From: Desulfoferula sp040751985
GTDB lineage: Bacteria > Desulfobacterota > Desulfarculia > Desulfarculales > Desulfarculaceae
Length of the DNA stretch: 64,000 nucleotides
Assembly (NCBI GenBank): GCA_040751985.1
Contig: JBFMFU010000072.1
Location: 62,001-126,000 of the forward strand
Direction of reading: 5' to 3'
Position numbers and translations under genes: made by a program. The number at the start of each line of letters is the position of its first letter. Position 1 is the stretch's first letter. A model generated the notes under the pieces. It ran no database searches. It saw nothing but the letters and a program-made list of their open reading frames with translations, and was not told the DNA's origin. This document shows positions 1 to 7,878 of the stretch, piece after piece.

Positions 1-1
1 G

Positions 2-1219
2 AGCGCCTGCCTGCTGCGGCCGGCCTTTCAGGCCGCCCAGGACGCGGAGTTCGACCGGCGCTACTTCGCCTGCTGGCAGCGGGCCGCGCCGGCCGAAGAC
101 CGGGCGGCCCTGGCGGCCCTGGCCCGGCCAATGCTGGCCCAGCCCGGCGTGGGCCAGAACCTGCAACCCCGGCCCCTGGCCTGGTACCAGGCCCTCCTGG
201 CCCAGGCCGACCTGGCCCGCCACCCCAGCCTGGACTGGCGGGGGGTGACCACCATGGCCTGCGACCTGCGGGTGCTGCCCACGGCCCGGCCGGACTTCGC
301 CGGGGGCGAGCCGGGCAGCGGCTTCCCCTTTGACCGCCTGCAGCAGACCTCCCTGCCTGCCGGCCTGCCAGTGCGGGTCTGGCACCAGAGCCGGAACGGG
401 GCCTGGCTCCTGGTGGAGACGCCCCTGGCCGCGGGCTGGCTGCCGGTGGGGGCCGTGGCCCAGGCCGGGGCCGCGTTCCGGGCCCGCTGGCAGTCGGGCC
501 GCTACCTGGCCGTGACCCAGGACGACGCCCTGCTCAGGGACGCCCAGGGCCGGGCCCTGTTCACGGCCAACCTGGGGGCCGTCTTCCCCCTGCTGGGCAG
601 CACGGCCGGCCAATGGCGGGTGCTGGCGCCAATGGCGGCCAACGGCAGAGCCCGAGCCGTGGAGGCCCGCCTGGTCCGGGCGGCCGGCGCGGCCAAGCCC
701 CTGCCACTGACCCTGGCCAACCTCACCCGCCTGGCCAGGGGCCTCATGGGCCAGGCCTACGGCTGGGGCGGGCTGTTCGGCGACCGGGACTGCTCGGCCC
801 TGACCAGGGACCTGCTAGCTCCCTTCGGCCTCTGGCTGCCGCGCAACTCGGCTGACCAGGCCCGATCCGGCGCAACGCAGGTGGACCTGGCCGGCCTGGG
901 CGACGCGGACAAGGAGCGGCTGATCCAAGAGCGCGGGGTGCCCTACCTGACCCTGCTCTACCTGCCCGGCCACGTGATGCTCTACATCGGCAGCCCCCAG
1001 GGCCGGCCCCTGGCGCTGCACAGCATCTGGGGCCTCAAAACCAGCGGCCCCTGGTGTGGCGAGGGCCGGACCCTGATCGGCCGCACGGTGATCACCAGCC
1101 TGACCCCCGGCGTGGAGCGGCCGGACCTGGCCCGGCCCCAGGGCCTCTTGCTGCACCGGCTGCAGACCATGGTGCTGCTGGCCCCGCCCGAGGCCCGCTG
1201 CCCGGCCCCCCGGCCCTGA
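2..1219 (+). CDS. NlpC/P60 family cell-wall hydrolase with SH3-like domain (5' partial)
   Basis: The frame is open from the window edge, so the true start is upstream; about 405 residues are visible. An SH3-like segment (CDLRVLPT ... FDRLQQTSL ... GAWLLVET) precedes a C-terminal NlpC/P60 fold. The likely catalytic cysteine is in RDCSAL (codon 791-793), the histidine in GHVMLYIG (codon 971-973) and the third polar residue is the His of LHSIWG (codon 1019-1021). Enzymes of this family cut gamma-D-glutamyl-diaminopimelate bonds in peptidoglycan stem peptides in the periplasm. The layout matches the group with an N-terminal stabilising domain and an SH3b domain. Any signal peptide would lie outside the window. 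Family assignment is secure; exact substrate is inferred. Confidence 0.85.
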   Translation, partial: SACLLRPAFQAAQDAEFDRRYFACWQRAAPAEDRAALAALARPMLAQPGVGQNLQPRPLAWYQALLAQADLARHPSLDWRGVTTMACDLRVLPTARPDFAGGEPGSGFPFDRLQQTSLPAGLPVRVWHQSRNGAWLLVETPLAAGWLPVGAVAQAGAAFRARWQSGRYLAVTQDDALLRDAQGRALFTANLGAVFPLLGSTAGQWRVLAPMAANGRARAVEARLVRAAGAAKPLPLTLANLTRLARGLMGQAYGWGGLFGDRDCSALTRDLLAPFGLWLPRNSADQARSGATQVDLAGLGDADKERLIQERGVPYLTLLYLPGHVMLYIGSPQGRPLALHSIWGLKTSGPWCGEGRTLIGRTVITSLTPGVERPDLARPQGLLLHRLQTMVLLAPPEARCPAPRP

Positions 1220-1341
1220 GCCCCGCCATTACGCCTGGCTATATCAAGCCGCCCTTTTCATCAAAATTTTCAATTTGACTAATTGTTTCAAGGTATTAAG
1301 CTTAGAAGACGCAACTCTGTCAACCCTGGAGCCCGAGCCCC

Positions 1342-1911
1342 ATGGACCTGACCCCGGCCACAGCCGAGCCCGGCGGCAACGAGGAGCTGATCCGGCTCAT
1401 CGGCGAGCGGGCGGCGGACCTGTTCGCCTCGGGGCAGATGCTGTGCACCTCGGCGGTGCTCAGCGCCCTGAACCAGGGCCTGGGCGGCGGCCTGGACCCG
1501 GAGCTGGTGCTGCGCCTGGCCGGCGGCCTGTACCAGGGCCTGGGCGGGGCCGGCTGTCTGTGCGGGGCGGTGAGCGGGGGCAACCTGGCCCTGGGCCTGT
1601 TCCTGGGCAACGGCAAGCGGAATGGCCGCGGCGCCCGCCGCCTGGCCGCCGCCGCCCGTTGCCTGCACGACGATTTCAAGGCCAGCCTAGGCTCCACCTG
1701 CTGCCGGGTCCTGACCAAAAAGGTCAAGCACGACAACAAGCTGCACACCGCGCAGTGCGCCGGGCTGAGCAGCCTGGCCGCCGAGCTGGCCGCCCGCCTG
1801 ATCCTGGCCCAGCGGCCCGAACTGGCCCAGGGCGCGGACCTGGAGTACCTGCTGCAAAAAGAGCCGAAAACCAGCGGCTTGCAGAGGGTTTTGGGGGCCA
1901 TAGGCAGCTAG
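1342..1911 (+). CDS. C_GCAxxG_C_C family redox-type protein
   Basis: This 189-residue cysteine-rich protein matches the C_GCAxxG_C_C family, whose members are thought to be redox-active or metal-binding but have no established reaction. Cys35 sits in MLCTSAVLSA, and Cys72/Cys74 sit in the glycine-rich GCLCGAVSGG segment. Further cysteines follow at about 107, 120, 121 and 139. No signal peptide or membrane segment is seen, so it is probably cytoplasmic. A GGAG at 1328-1331 lies 10 bases before the ATG. The 120 bases upstream are AT-rich, with a possible weak promoter (TTGACT at 1275-1280). It stands alone, convergent with glyA. Confidence 0.75.
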   Translation: MDLTPATAEPGGNEELIRLIGERAADLFASGQMLCTSAVLSALNQGLGGGLDPELVLRLAGGLYQGLGGAGCLCGAVSGGNLALGLFLGNGKRNGRGARRLAAAARCLHDDFKASLGSTCCRVLTKKVKHDNKLHTAQCAGLSSLAAELAARLILAQRPELAQGADLEYLLQKEPKTSGLQRVLGAIGS

Positions 1912-2384
1912 GCCCCCGACTTCGCCCCATCCCACCAAAAACGTAGGAATCACCCGCGGCGAACCACCGAATGGTGGTTTGCTTCTTGCTTGGGTACAAA
2001 AATCGAAATCGCGCGCGGGGCAAAGGCCGGGGTGGGGCCGGGCAAGGGGTAGAGGGCTTAAGGCATGGCAATCAGAAAGCAAAGCCCTAAATCCAAGAGG
2101 ACGCCGACCACATGGCCGGCGCCCTCTTGGAAAGGAGAAAAGGCTGAAGAAAGCTGGTTGCCCAGTAATAGTAGCAAAAGGGATGCCAAACGGGGATAAA
2201 GGTGGGGACGATGATTTTAGATCAAATATTTCAGTATGTTACATTTTATGGCCTTGGCGCGGCCCCAACCGGCTTTTTGCCCGCCGGTACAAAAATTTGA
2301 ACCGGCGGCAGCCCCCCTGGCCAGGCTCATCTATTTAACAGTGCGATATTGCTTACACAAAATGGGTACAAAAAATTGTATGTC
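1912..2384. other. Intergenic region between convergent genes
   Basis: These 473 bases separate the C_GCAxxG_C_C gene from the minus-strand glyA. Composition is clearly lower in GC than the genes. The only frames present are short, have no good Shine-Dalgarno and use mixed codons, so I call no gene. The notable element is the hairpin at 2093-2130, annotated separately. A short TACAA/TTGTA hairpin near 2370 is a weak candidate for the end of the glyA transcript. Confidence 0.6.
2093..2130. other. 13-bp imperfect hairpin in intergenic region
   Basis: CCAAGAGG (2093-2100) pairs with CCTCTTGG (2123-2130). After one A/C mismatch, CGCCG (2102-2106) pairs with CGGCG (2117-2121), leaving a 10-nt loop. 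No T-run follows on either strand, so it is not a standard intrinsic terminator. Its position between convergent genes suggests a transcript-end or processing structure; that is inference. Confidence 0.5.
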
Positions 2385-3629
2385 CTAGGCCGCGATGCCC
2401 GGAGCCGGGAAGCTGCTGCACAGGTCGGCCACCAGCTCCCGGATGTTGGCCAGGGTCGGGGCATTGTCCAGGTTGGCCGCCACCTGGGCCACCAGTCCGG
2501 CGATGAGGTCCATCTCCGGCTCCTTCATGCCCCTGGTGGTCAGGGCCGGGGTGCCCAGGCGCAGGCCGCTGGGGTCGTTGGCCGAGCGGGGGTCAAAGGG
2601 GATCTTGTTGGCGTTGCCCACGATGCCCGCCTGCTCCAAGGCCACGGCCAGCCGCTTGCCGGTGAGCCCCTTGGCCCCGCAGTCAATGAGCACCAGGTGG
2701 TTGTCGGTGCCGCCGGTGATCAGGGTGAAGCCGCGCTCCATGAGCCCCTGGGCCAGGGCGCGGGCGTTCTTGACCACCTGGTGGCAGTACTCGGCGTAGG
2801 CTGGCCCGGACGCCTCCTTGAGGGCCACGGCGATGGCCGCGGTGGCGTGGTTGTGCGGCCCGCCCTGCAGGCCTGGGAACACCGCCTTGTCGATCTTGGC
2901 CGCCAGCTCCTCCCGGCACAGGATCATGCCGCCCCGGGGTCCGCGCAGCAGCTTGTGGGTGGTGCTGGTCACCACGTCCGCGTGCGGGAAGGGGTGGGGG
3001 TGGTCGCCGGATATGCACAGGCCCGAGATGTGGCTGATGTCCGCCACCAGGTAGGCCCCCGCCTCGTGGGCGATCTGGGCAAAGGCCGCGAAGTCGATGA
3101 CCCGCGGATAGGAGGACGCGCCGGTGAAGATGAGCTGGGGCTTGAACTCCTGCGCCAGCCTGCGGGCGCCCTGGTAGTCGATCAGCCCGCTGCCTTTCAA
3201 GAGCCCGTAGTGCACCACATCGTAGTAGGTGCCCGAGAAGCTGGCCTTGGCCCCATGGGTCAGGTGCCCGCCCGCGGCCAGGTCCATGCCCATCACCCGG
3301 CCGGTCTTGCCCAACAGGCCCAGGTACACGGCCATGTTGGCCGGGCTGCCCGAGTAGGGCTGCACATTGGCGTGCTCGGCCTGGAACAGGGCCCGCGCCC
3401 GAGCCTGGGCCAGGGACTCCACCCCGTCGATGTTCTCCTGCCCCTGGTAGTAGCGCTTGGCAGGGTAGCCCTCGGAGTACTTGTTGGCCAGGATGCTGCC
3501 CGTGGCGGCCAGGACCGCCGCCGAGGCGTAGTTCTCCGAAGGGATCATGCGCAGCACGCTTTTCTGGCGCTGCGCCTCTTTGTCTATGAGCCCGGCTATC
3601 TCGGGGTCAGTGGCGTGCAACTGATCCAT
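2385..3629 (-). CDS. glyA: Serine hydroxymethyltransferase
   Basis: SHMT interconverts serine plus tetrahydrofolate with glycine plus methylene-tetrahydrofolate, using PLP in the cytoplasm. From the ATG at 3629 the protein has 414 residues, the usual length. The PLP lysine is K226 in TSTTHKLLRGPRGG; other signatures are MIPSENYAS near the start, YQGQENID and the VADISH loop. I prefer the ATG at 3627-3629 over an in-frame TTG 30 bases upstream. AAGGA stands about 10 bases before the ATG, and a promoter at 3669-3697 would place the transcript start near 3662, leaving almost no leader for the TTG. In an anaerobe it feeds one-carbon units to C1 pathways. Confidence 0.97.
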   Translation of the reverse strand: MDQLHATDPEIAGLIDKEAQRQKSVLRMIPSENYASAAVLAATGSILANKYSEGYPAKRYYQGQENIDGVESLAQARARALFQAEHANVQPYSGSPANMAVYLGLLGKTGRVMGMDLAAGGHLTHGAKASFSGTYYDVVHYGLLKGSGLIDYQGARRLAQEFKPQLIFTGASSYPRVIDFAAFAQIAHEAGAYLVADISHISGLCISGDHPHPFPHADVVTSTTHKLLRGPRGGMILCREELAAKIDKAVFPGLQGGPHNHATAAIAVALKEASGPAYAEYCHQVVKNARALAQGLMERGFTLITGGTDNHLVLIDCGAKGLTGKRLAVALEQAGIVGNANKIPFDPRSANDPSGLRLGTPALTTRGMKEPEMDLIAGLVAQVAANLDNAPTLANIRELVADLCSSFPAPGIAA

Positions 3630-3668
3630 GGTGGCGGAATCCTTGAATGCCCGGTGCAAGAAAGCTTA

Positions 3669-3697
3669 AACATGGCACAGGGCCCAGGGGTTGTCAA
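3669..3697 (-). promoter_or_regulatory. Predicted sigma-70-type promoter of glyA
   Basis: On the minus strand, TTGACA (plus-strand 3692-3697) is followed after 17 bases by CATGTT (plus-strand 3669-3674). The implied transcript start is about 33 bases before the chosen glyA ATG. The -35 is perfect; the -10 is weak. Confidence 0.45.
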
Positions 3698-3790
3698 CGA
3701 TGTGGGGGGAGGGGCGCGTTAGGGGGCGTATTTTGGAATTCGGTGAGGACGGTGCCATCCCGAGACTCGCGGGCCTGGCCCATTGACAAA

Positions 3791-3862
3791 GGACATAACC
3801 TGGGACACAATATGGGACATCAAATGGGACATCAAATGGGACATCTTCTTGGACATTTAATT
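3791..3862 (+). repeat. Six-unit 12-bp tandem array with GGACA core, upstream of fic
   Basis: Six consecutive 12-mers each begin with GGACA: starts at 3791, 3803, 3815, 3827, 3839 and 3851. Five begin GGACAT and one GGACAC. Units 3 and 4 are identical (GGACATCAAATG). The last unit overlaps the -35 of the fic promoter. The exact 12-bp period puts the cores on nearly the same helix face, as expected for cooperative protein binding. Confidence 0.85.
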
Positions 3863-3877
3863 TGAATATTTTATAAT
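3849..3877 (+). promoter_or_regulatory. Predicted sigma-70 promoter of the fic gene
   Basis: TTGGAC (3849-3854), a 17-base spacer and a perfect TATAAT (3872-3877). The start would be near 3884, giving a leader of about 28 bases. The -35 is embedded in the last GGACA unit, so the array and the polymerase share DNA. Confidence 0.65.
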
Positions 3878-3911
3878 TTTTTATTAATATCAACTTAATA
3901 TATGGTGATAC

Positions 3912-5072
3912 ATGAGGACATATGAAAGGACACATACCTGGCTGACTTTTAGCCTGGACCTGAGAACGCTCCCGCCGCATCTGTGGGCGCTGTTGGGCGA
4001 GGTCGCCTCAAAGTGCGACCACGTGGCGGGGGTGCCTCTGGACCCAGAGGTGGCCAGGTACATAAATCAGGTCTACCTAGCTAAAGGCGCCTTGGCGACG
4101 ACAGCCATCGAAGGCAACACCCTCACCGAGGAGGAAGCCAAGGCGTATTTGGAGGGTAAGCTCGATCTGCCTTCGTCCAGGGAATATCTGGGCAAAGAGC
4201 TGGATAACATAGTTGCGGCGTTCAATAAAATTATTGCCCAAATCGCGCAAGGGGGACCCAAGCCCCTGACCATTCAACAGCTAAAAGACATGAATAAACA
4301 GGTTCTCAATGGCTTGGAGCTTGAGGAATCCGTTGTGCCGGGCCAAATCAGGCGGCACCCGGTCGTGGTCGGGCGATACAGATGCGCGCCATACGAGGAC
4401 TGCGAATTTCTCCTCGAGAAATTTATAAATTTTATTAACGGTTTTCCGGCCCCCCCGGAGATGCTGCCCGTTTACTCTATCTTGAAGGCTATCATCGCTC
4501 ATTTATATTTTGTCTGGATTCATCCCTTCGCGGATGGCAACGGCCGAACCGCTCGGTTGATAGAGTTATACATCCTGCTTTCGTCCGGCTTCCCCCAGCC
4601 GACCGGGCATCTGTTGAGCAATCATTACAACTTGACCAGGCAAGAATACTATCGGCGGCTCGATCAGGCGCGCAACCCAAACAAGGGCGTGGTTGCGTTC
4701 ATCGAGTACGCCGTAAGGGGTTTTTTAGAAGGTCTGGTGGACCAACTAAAGCTGATCAAAAACCAACAATGGACAGTGGCCTGGACCAACTACGTACACG
4801 AGCAGTTCAAGGGCAAAAACAGTTCTGCGGATACCCGGCGCCGGGTGCTGGCGTTGGCCCTGTCAGAGCAGGAAAAAGCCGTAGGGAGAAATGCCATCCG
4901 CACCCTGACGCCGGACCTGGCCCAGCTATACGCCGGCAAAACGACCAAGACCACCACCCGGGACCTCAACGTGCTGTTGGAAATGGGATTGGTGAAAAAG
5001 GAAAACCACAAATTCATGTCCCGGCGCGAAAAGATCTTGGCGTTCATGCCCTGGCGGCATAACAGCGGTTAA
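3912..5072 (+). CDS. Fic domain protein (class II) with C-terminal winged-helix region
   Basis: Fic enzymes transfer AMP (or another phosphate-linked group) from a nucleotide to a hydroxyl side chain of a target protein. The active-site motif is complete: HPFADGNGRTAR at residues 204-215, with catalytic His204. The N-terminal Fic_N region holds an inhibitory motif of form [S/T]xxxE[G/N], TTAIEGN at 63-69, which makes this an autoinhibited class II Fic. Residues from about 280 look like a helix-turn-helix region (QLYAGKTTKTTTRDLNVLLEMGLVKKE) that could bind DNA. Length (386) is normal for this architecture. GC content is lower than in the neighbours, which suggests transfer. The flanking GGACA array suggests autoregulation. 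The target protein is unknown. Confidence 0.9.
   Translation: MRTYERTHTWLTFSLDLRTLPPHLWALLGEVASKCDHVAGVPLDPEVARYINQVYLAKGALATTAIEGNTLTEEEAKAYLEGKLDLPSSREYLGKELDNIVAAFNKIIAQIAQGGPKPLTIQQLKDMNKQVLNGLELEESVVPGQIRRHPVVVGRYRCAPYEDCEFLLEKFINFINGFPAPPEMLPVYSILKAIIAHLYFVWIHPFADGNGRTARLIELYILLSSGFPQPTGHLLSNHYNLTRQEYYRRLDQARNPNKGVVAFIEYAVRGFLEGLVDQLKLIKNQQWTVAWTNYVHEQFKGKNSSADTRRRVLALALSEQEKAVGRNAIRTLTPDLAQLYAGKTTKTTTRDLNVLLEMGLVKKENHKFMSRREKILAFMPWRHNSG
3916..3939 (+). repeat. Second GGACA block (two units) across the fic start
   Basis: GGACATATGAAA (3916-3927) and GGACACATACCT (3928-3939) repeat the 12-bp unit of the upstream array. They lie inside codons 2-10 of the fic gene, 65 bases from the last upstream unit. 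A protein bound to both blocks could loop out or cover the promoter. Confidence 0.65.
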
Positions 5073-5176
5073 TCAAAACCAAAATTTCTGGGGCTGGTAC
5101 CCCCCCTCCCCCGCCCTTGGCCGGCCGCGGGATATAGGGTAGAAAAATAGGCTGGGAATCATCCGCAACGCCAACC

Positions 5177-6088
5177 ATGGAGGGAGGGCCGCCCTTGACC
5201 CTGGCCGGCTACAAAGACCTGGAGCTGAATGACCATCAGGCCGTGGGCGCCTTTCTGCAGGCGGACCCGCCCCGGACCTCGGAGCTTACCTTCACCAACC
5301 TCTTTATGTGGCGGCACCACTACCGGCCCCAGTGGCGGGCCGAGGCCGGCTGCCTGCTCATGGTGCTGGCCCCTCAGGGCCAGGCGCCCTTCGGCCTGCC
5401 GCCCATTGGCCCCGGCGACAAGATAAGCGCGGCCCGGGCCCTGTGCGCGGACCTGCAGCGGGGCGGGGTCCGGCCCAGCCTGCAGCGGGTGGGCGCGGAG
5501 CTGGCCGCGGACCTGGCCGCGGCCGGCTTTAAGGCCCAGGAGGACCGCGACCAGAGCGACTACGTGTACCTGGCCGCGGACCTGGCCACCCTGCCCGGCC
5601 GGCGCTATCACCGCAAGAAGAACCACTACAACAAGTTCGCCAAGAACTACCGCTTCGAGTATCGCCCGCTGGAGCCGGGCCTGGTGGGCCGGGTGCTGGA
5701 GATGCAGGAGTCCTGGTGCGCCCTGCGCGAGTGCCACCTGGACCAGTCCCTGGCCAGCGAGGACCGGGCGGTGTACGAGGCCCTGAGCCACTTCGGCGAG
5801 CTGGACTACAGCGGCGGGGTGATCCTCATCGCGGACAAGGTGGAGGCCTTCAGCCTGGGCGAGCCCCTGAACCCGGACACGGCCGTGATCCACATCGAGA
5901 AGGGCAACCCGGCCTTCGACGGCATCTACGCGGCCATCAACCTCTTGTTCGTGGCAGAGGCCTGGTCGGAGATGACCTATATCAACCGGGAGCAGGACCT
6001 GGGGGTGGAGGGCCTGCGCCAGGCCAAGGAGTCCTATCTGCCGGCGCGCATGGTGGCTAAGTACGTGGTCACACCGGAGTTTATTTAG
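5177..6088 (+). CDS. DUF2156 / phosphatidylglycerol lysyltransferase C-terminal domain protein
   Basis: This 303-residue protein has the DUF2156 signatures: RYHRKKNHYNKF in the middle, YSGGVILI and HIEKGN, and INREQDLGVEGLRQAKESY near the C-terminus. DUF2156 is the GNAT-like catalytic part of MprF-type aminoacyl-phosphatidylglycerol synthases. Here there is no membrane half, so it is a stand-alone soluble form whose acceptor is not known. The ATG at 5177 has no strong Shine-Dalgarno. It lies 93 bases upstream of pyrE on the same strand and may be co-transcribed. Family assignment is good; substrate unknown. Confidence 0.85.
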   Translation: MEGGPPLTLAGYKDLELNDHQAVGAFLQADPPRTSELTFTNLFMWRHHYRPQWRAEAGCLLMVLAPQGQAPFGLPPIGPGDKISAARALCADLQRGGVRPSLQRVGAELAADLAAAGFKAQEDRDQSDYVYLAADLATLPGRRYHRKKNHYNKFAKNYRFEYRPLEPGLVGRVLEMQESWCALRECHLDQSLASEDRAVYEALSHFGELDYSGGVILIADKVEAFSLGEPLNPDTAVIHIEKGNPAFDGIYAAINLLFVAEAWSEMTYINREQDLGVEGLRQAKESYLPARMVAKYVVTPEFI

Positions 6089-6181
6089 CTCAGGCCCGGC
6101 CGGGAAGCTTGCGCGCGTCCCGGCTTTGTATTAGCCTGCTCACAACAGGCAAGGGCCCGTCCGGGGCCAGGGGAGCGAGGT

Positions 6182-6949
6182 TTGCAGCCTTATCAACAGA
6201 GACTGGCCAGCCTGCTGGCCGCCAGCGGGGCCCTGTTCTTCGCGCCGGGGCTGCGCCTCAAGGACGGCCGGCCCACGCCCTACTTCGTGAACCTGGGCGT
6301 GCTGAAGAGCGGCCGGCTGTCGCTGGAGCTGGGCCGCTGCTTCGCCGACTGGATGATGCAAAGCGGCCTGGCCACCCAGGCCCCGGTCCTCTTGGGCCCC
6401 TCCTACAAGGGCAGCGCCATTGCCCAGGCCGCGGCCATCGCCCTGTGGCAGGACCACGGCGTGGAGTTGGAGTTCGACTACGACCGCAAGGAGGCCAAGA
6501 CCCACGGCGAGGCCAGCGGCAAGGGCGCCTTGTTCGTCACCGGCGCCCTGCGGCCCGGCCGGCCGGTCTTGATCATCGACGACGTGGGCACCTCCATGGC
6601 CACCAAGGTGGAGCTGCTGGACAAGCTCACGGCCGAGGGCCAGCGCCTGGGCCAGGAGTTCTCGGTGCTGGGCGTGGCCCTGGCCGTGGACCGGGAGCAG
6701 ACCCAGGCCGTGTACGACGACCAGGGCAAGGTGATCCAAGGCGTCAAGGGCGCCGACGCCCTGGCCGCCTTCACGCAGAGCACCGGCCTCATGGTCTGGC
6801 CCCTCTTAGGCATCCGGGCCGCGGTGGCCTACCTGCACCAGAGCGGCGAGCCGGTGCTGGTGGAGGGCCGCCGCCGGCCCCTGGACGAGGCCCTGCTGGC
6901 CCAGTTCAACGACTACCTGGCCCTGTACGGCCGCGAGGCGCGGCCGTGA
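6182..6949 (+). CDS. pyrE: Orotate phosphoribosyltransferase
   Basis: PyrE joins orotate to PRPP to form OMP in pyrimidine synthesis. The PRPP-binding motif VLIIDDVGTSMAT is at 129-141, and the flexible loop RKEAKTHGE at 102-110. GPSYKG near 72-77 fits the substrate pocket. At 255 residues it is a little longer than E. coli PyrE (213). The start is TTG at 6182, preceded by GGGGAGCGAGG. The stop overlaps the GTG of the next gene, which indicates translational coupling. pyrK and pyrD lie 5-7 kb further on in the same direction. Confidence 0.94.
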   Translation: MQPYQQRLASLLAASGALFFAPGLRLKDGRPTPYFVNLGVLKSGRLSLELGRCFADWMMQSGLATQAPVLLGPSYKGSAIAQAAAIALWQDHGVELEFDYDRKEAKTHGEASGKGALFVTGALRPGRPVLIIDDVGTSMATKVELLDKLTAEGQRLGQEFSVLGVALAVDREQTQAVYDDQGKVIQGVKGADALAAFTQSTGLMVWPLLGIRAAVAYLHQSGEPVLVEGRRRPLDEALLAQFNDYLALYGREARP

Positions 6950-7296
6950 GGCGGTCGGTGGTGGCGCCGCTGCTGTCGGCCCTGGTGATCCCGGGCCTGG
7001 GGCAGATCGTCAACCGCCAGGTGGCCAAGGGGGCCCTCTTGGTGGCCGCCTCCAGCCTGCTGTTCATGGTGGGACTGGGCGTAACCTTCCACCAGGTGAG
7101 CAAGGCGGTGCTGGCCCTGGAGGGCCAGGCCCCGGTGGACAAGTGGGCGGCGCTGCGGGCCCAGCTCATCAGTCAGGGCACCACCTGGCTGTGGGTGCTG
7201 TTCGCGCTGCTGGCCGTGCTGTGGCTGTTCGCGGTGGTGGACGCCTGGCGCTGGGGCAAGCGGCGGGACCAGGAGGCCGGGAGGACGGGGTATTAG
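6946..7296 (+). CDS. Small membrane protein with PGLGQ motif
   Basis: This 116-residue protein starts at a GTG overlapping the pyrE stop codon. It has an early hydrophobic stretch with SALVIPGLGQIVNRQVAKGALLVAASSLLF, then a second membrane segment (TTWLWVLFALLAVLWLFAVVDA) and a basic C-terminus. PGLGQ followed by a basic turn and a second helix is typical of small TM2/DUF5683-like membrane proteins. No enzymatic function can be assigned. The next gene begins immediately after its stop codon, so the three are likely one operon. Confidence 0.7.
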   Translation: MRRSVVAPLLSALVIPGLGQIVNRQVAKGALLVAASSLLFMVGLGVTFHQVSKAVLALEGQAPVDKWAALRAQLISQGTTWLWVLFALLAVLWLFAVVDAWRWGKRRDQEAGRTGY

Positions 7297-7626
7297 ATGC
7301 GCGCGCTGGTCTTTGACGAGATACGGCCGCCGGACATGGAGCGGCTGAGCGAGCACCTGGCCCGGCACGCCACGGCCTCGGGCCTGCCGGAGGTGTTCTG
7401 GCTGGAGCTGCCCCCGGAGCTCTTAAGCGCCGAGCAGGCGGCCCACGCCGAGTGCGGCCCGCACCGGCTGGCGTTGGTGCTGGAGGAGGACGCGCTCAAG
7501 CTGGAGCTTCTGGTGCGGGGTGCGCGCCTGCACTGCTCCTGCACGGCCTACGCGGACCCGGCCCAGCGGCAGTGGCTATTGGATTACGCCGACCGCCTGC
7601 TGGCCGAGCTGGACATAAAAACGTGA
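7297..7626 (+). CDS. Conserved hypothetical protein, 109 aa
   Basis: I do not recognise the family. The protein is soluble and acidic, starts MRALVFDEIRPPDMERL, contains WLELPPELLS and has a Cys-x-Cys pair in LHCSCTAYAD. The ATG follows the previous stop directly and its own stop overlaps the GTG of the next gene. It is therefore translationally coupled on both sides. Codon use matches the neighbours. Confidence 0.6.
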   Translation: MRALVFDEIRPPDMERLSEHLARHATASGLPEVFWLELPPELLSAEQAAHAECGPHRLALVLEEDALKLELLVRGARLHCSCTAYADPAQRQWLLDYADRLLAELDIKT

Positions 7627-7856
7627 GGGAACGAGCGCGTCCAGGGCCAGGCGGCGGAGAGGCCTACGGGGACCTGGAGGCCACCCGCCTCTACTGCCCC
7701 CGCTGCGGCCGGGCCCAGCCGGTGCGCCGCCGCCTGCTACTGGTGCTGCCCAGCGGCGAAAAGTACTCCTACACCTGCGCGGTCTGCGGCGAGGAGGTGG
7801 GCAGCAAGCTGGCCAAGGGCCAAAACGACGGACTGCTCTGGCGGCCCGGCCAATGA
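7623..7856 (+). CDS. Small zinc-ribbon-like protein, 77 aa
   Basis: A GTG at 7623 overlaps the preceding TGA. Two CxxC knuckles are visible: YCPRCG at about residues 23-28 and TCAVCG at about 51-56, separated by VRRRLLLVLPSGEKYSY. That is the layout of a zinc ribbon binding one zinc through four cysteines. No partner or function can be named. A sugar epimerase gene begins 22 bases after the stop. Confidence 0.6.
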   Translation: MRERARPGPGGGEAYGDLEATRLYCPRCGRAQPVRRRLLLVLPSGEKYSYTCAVCGEEVGSKLAKGQNDGLLWRPGQ

Positions 7857-7878
7857 GCCAGGGCCAAAGAGGCATAGC

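Noticed and set aside
1979..2338. Protein gene in the 1.9-2.4 kb intergenic region
   Set aside because: No Shine-Dalgarno, mixed codon use, and it crosses a strong hairpin; looks like non-coding DNA.
3791..3862. CRISPR array
   Set aside because: Units are 12 bp, contiguous and without unique spacers; no cas genes are near.
3780..3865. Small protein made of LGHNMGHQMGHQMGH-type repeats
   Set aside because: It is only the translation of the 12-bp DNA array, with no ribosome site.
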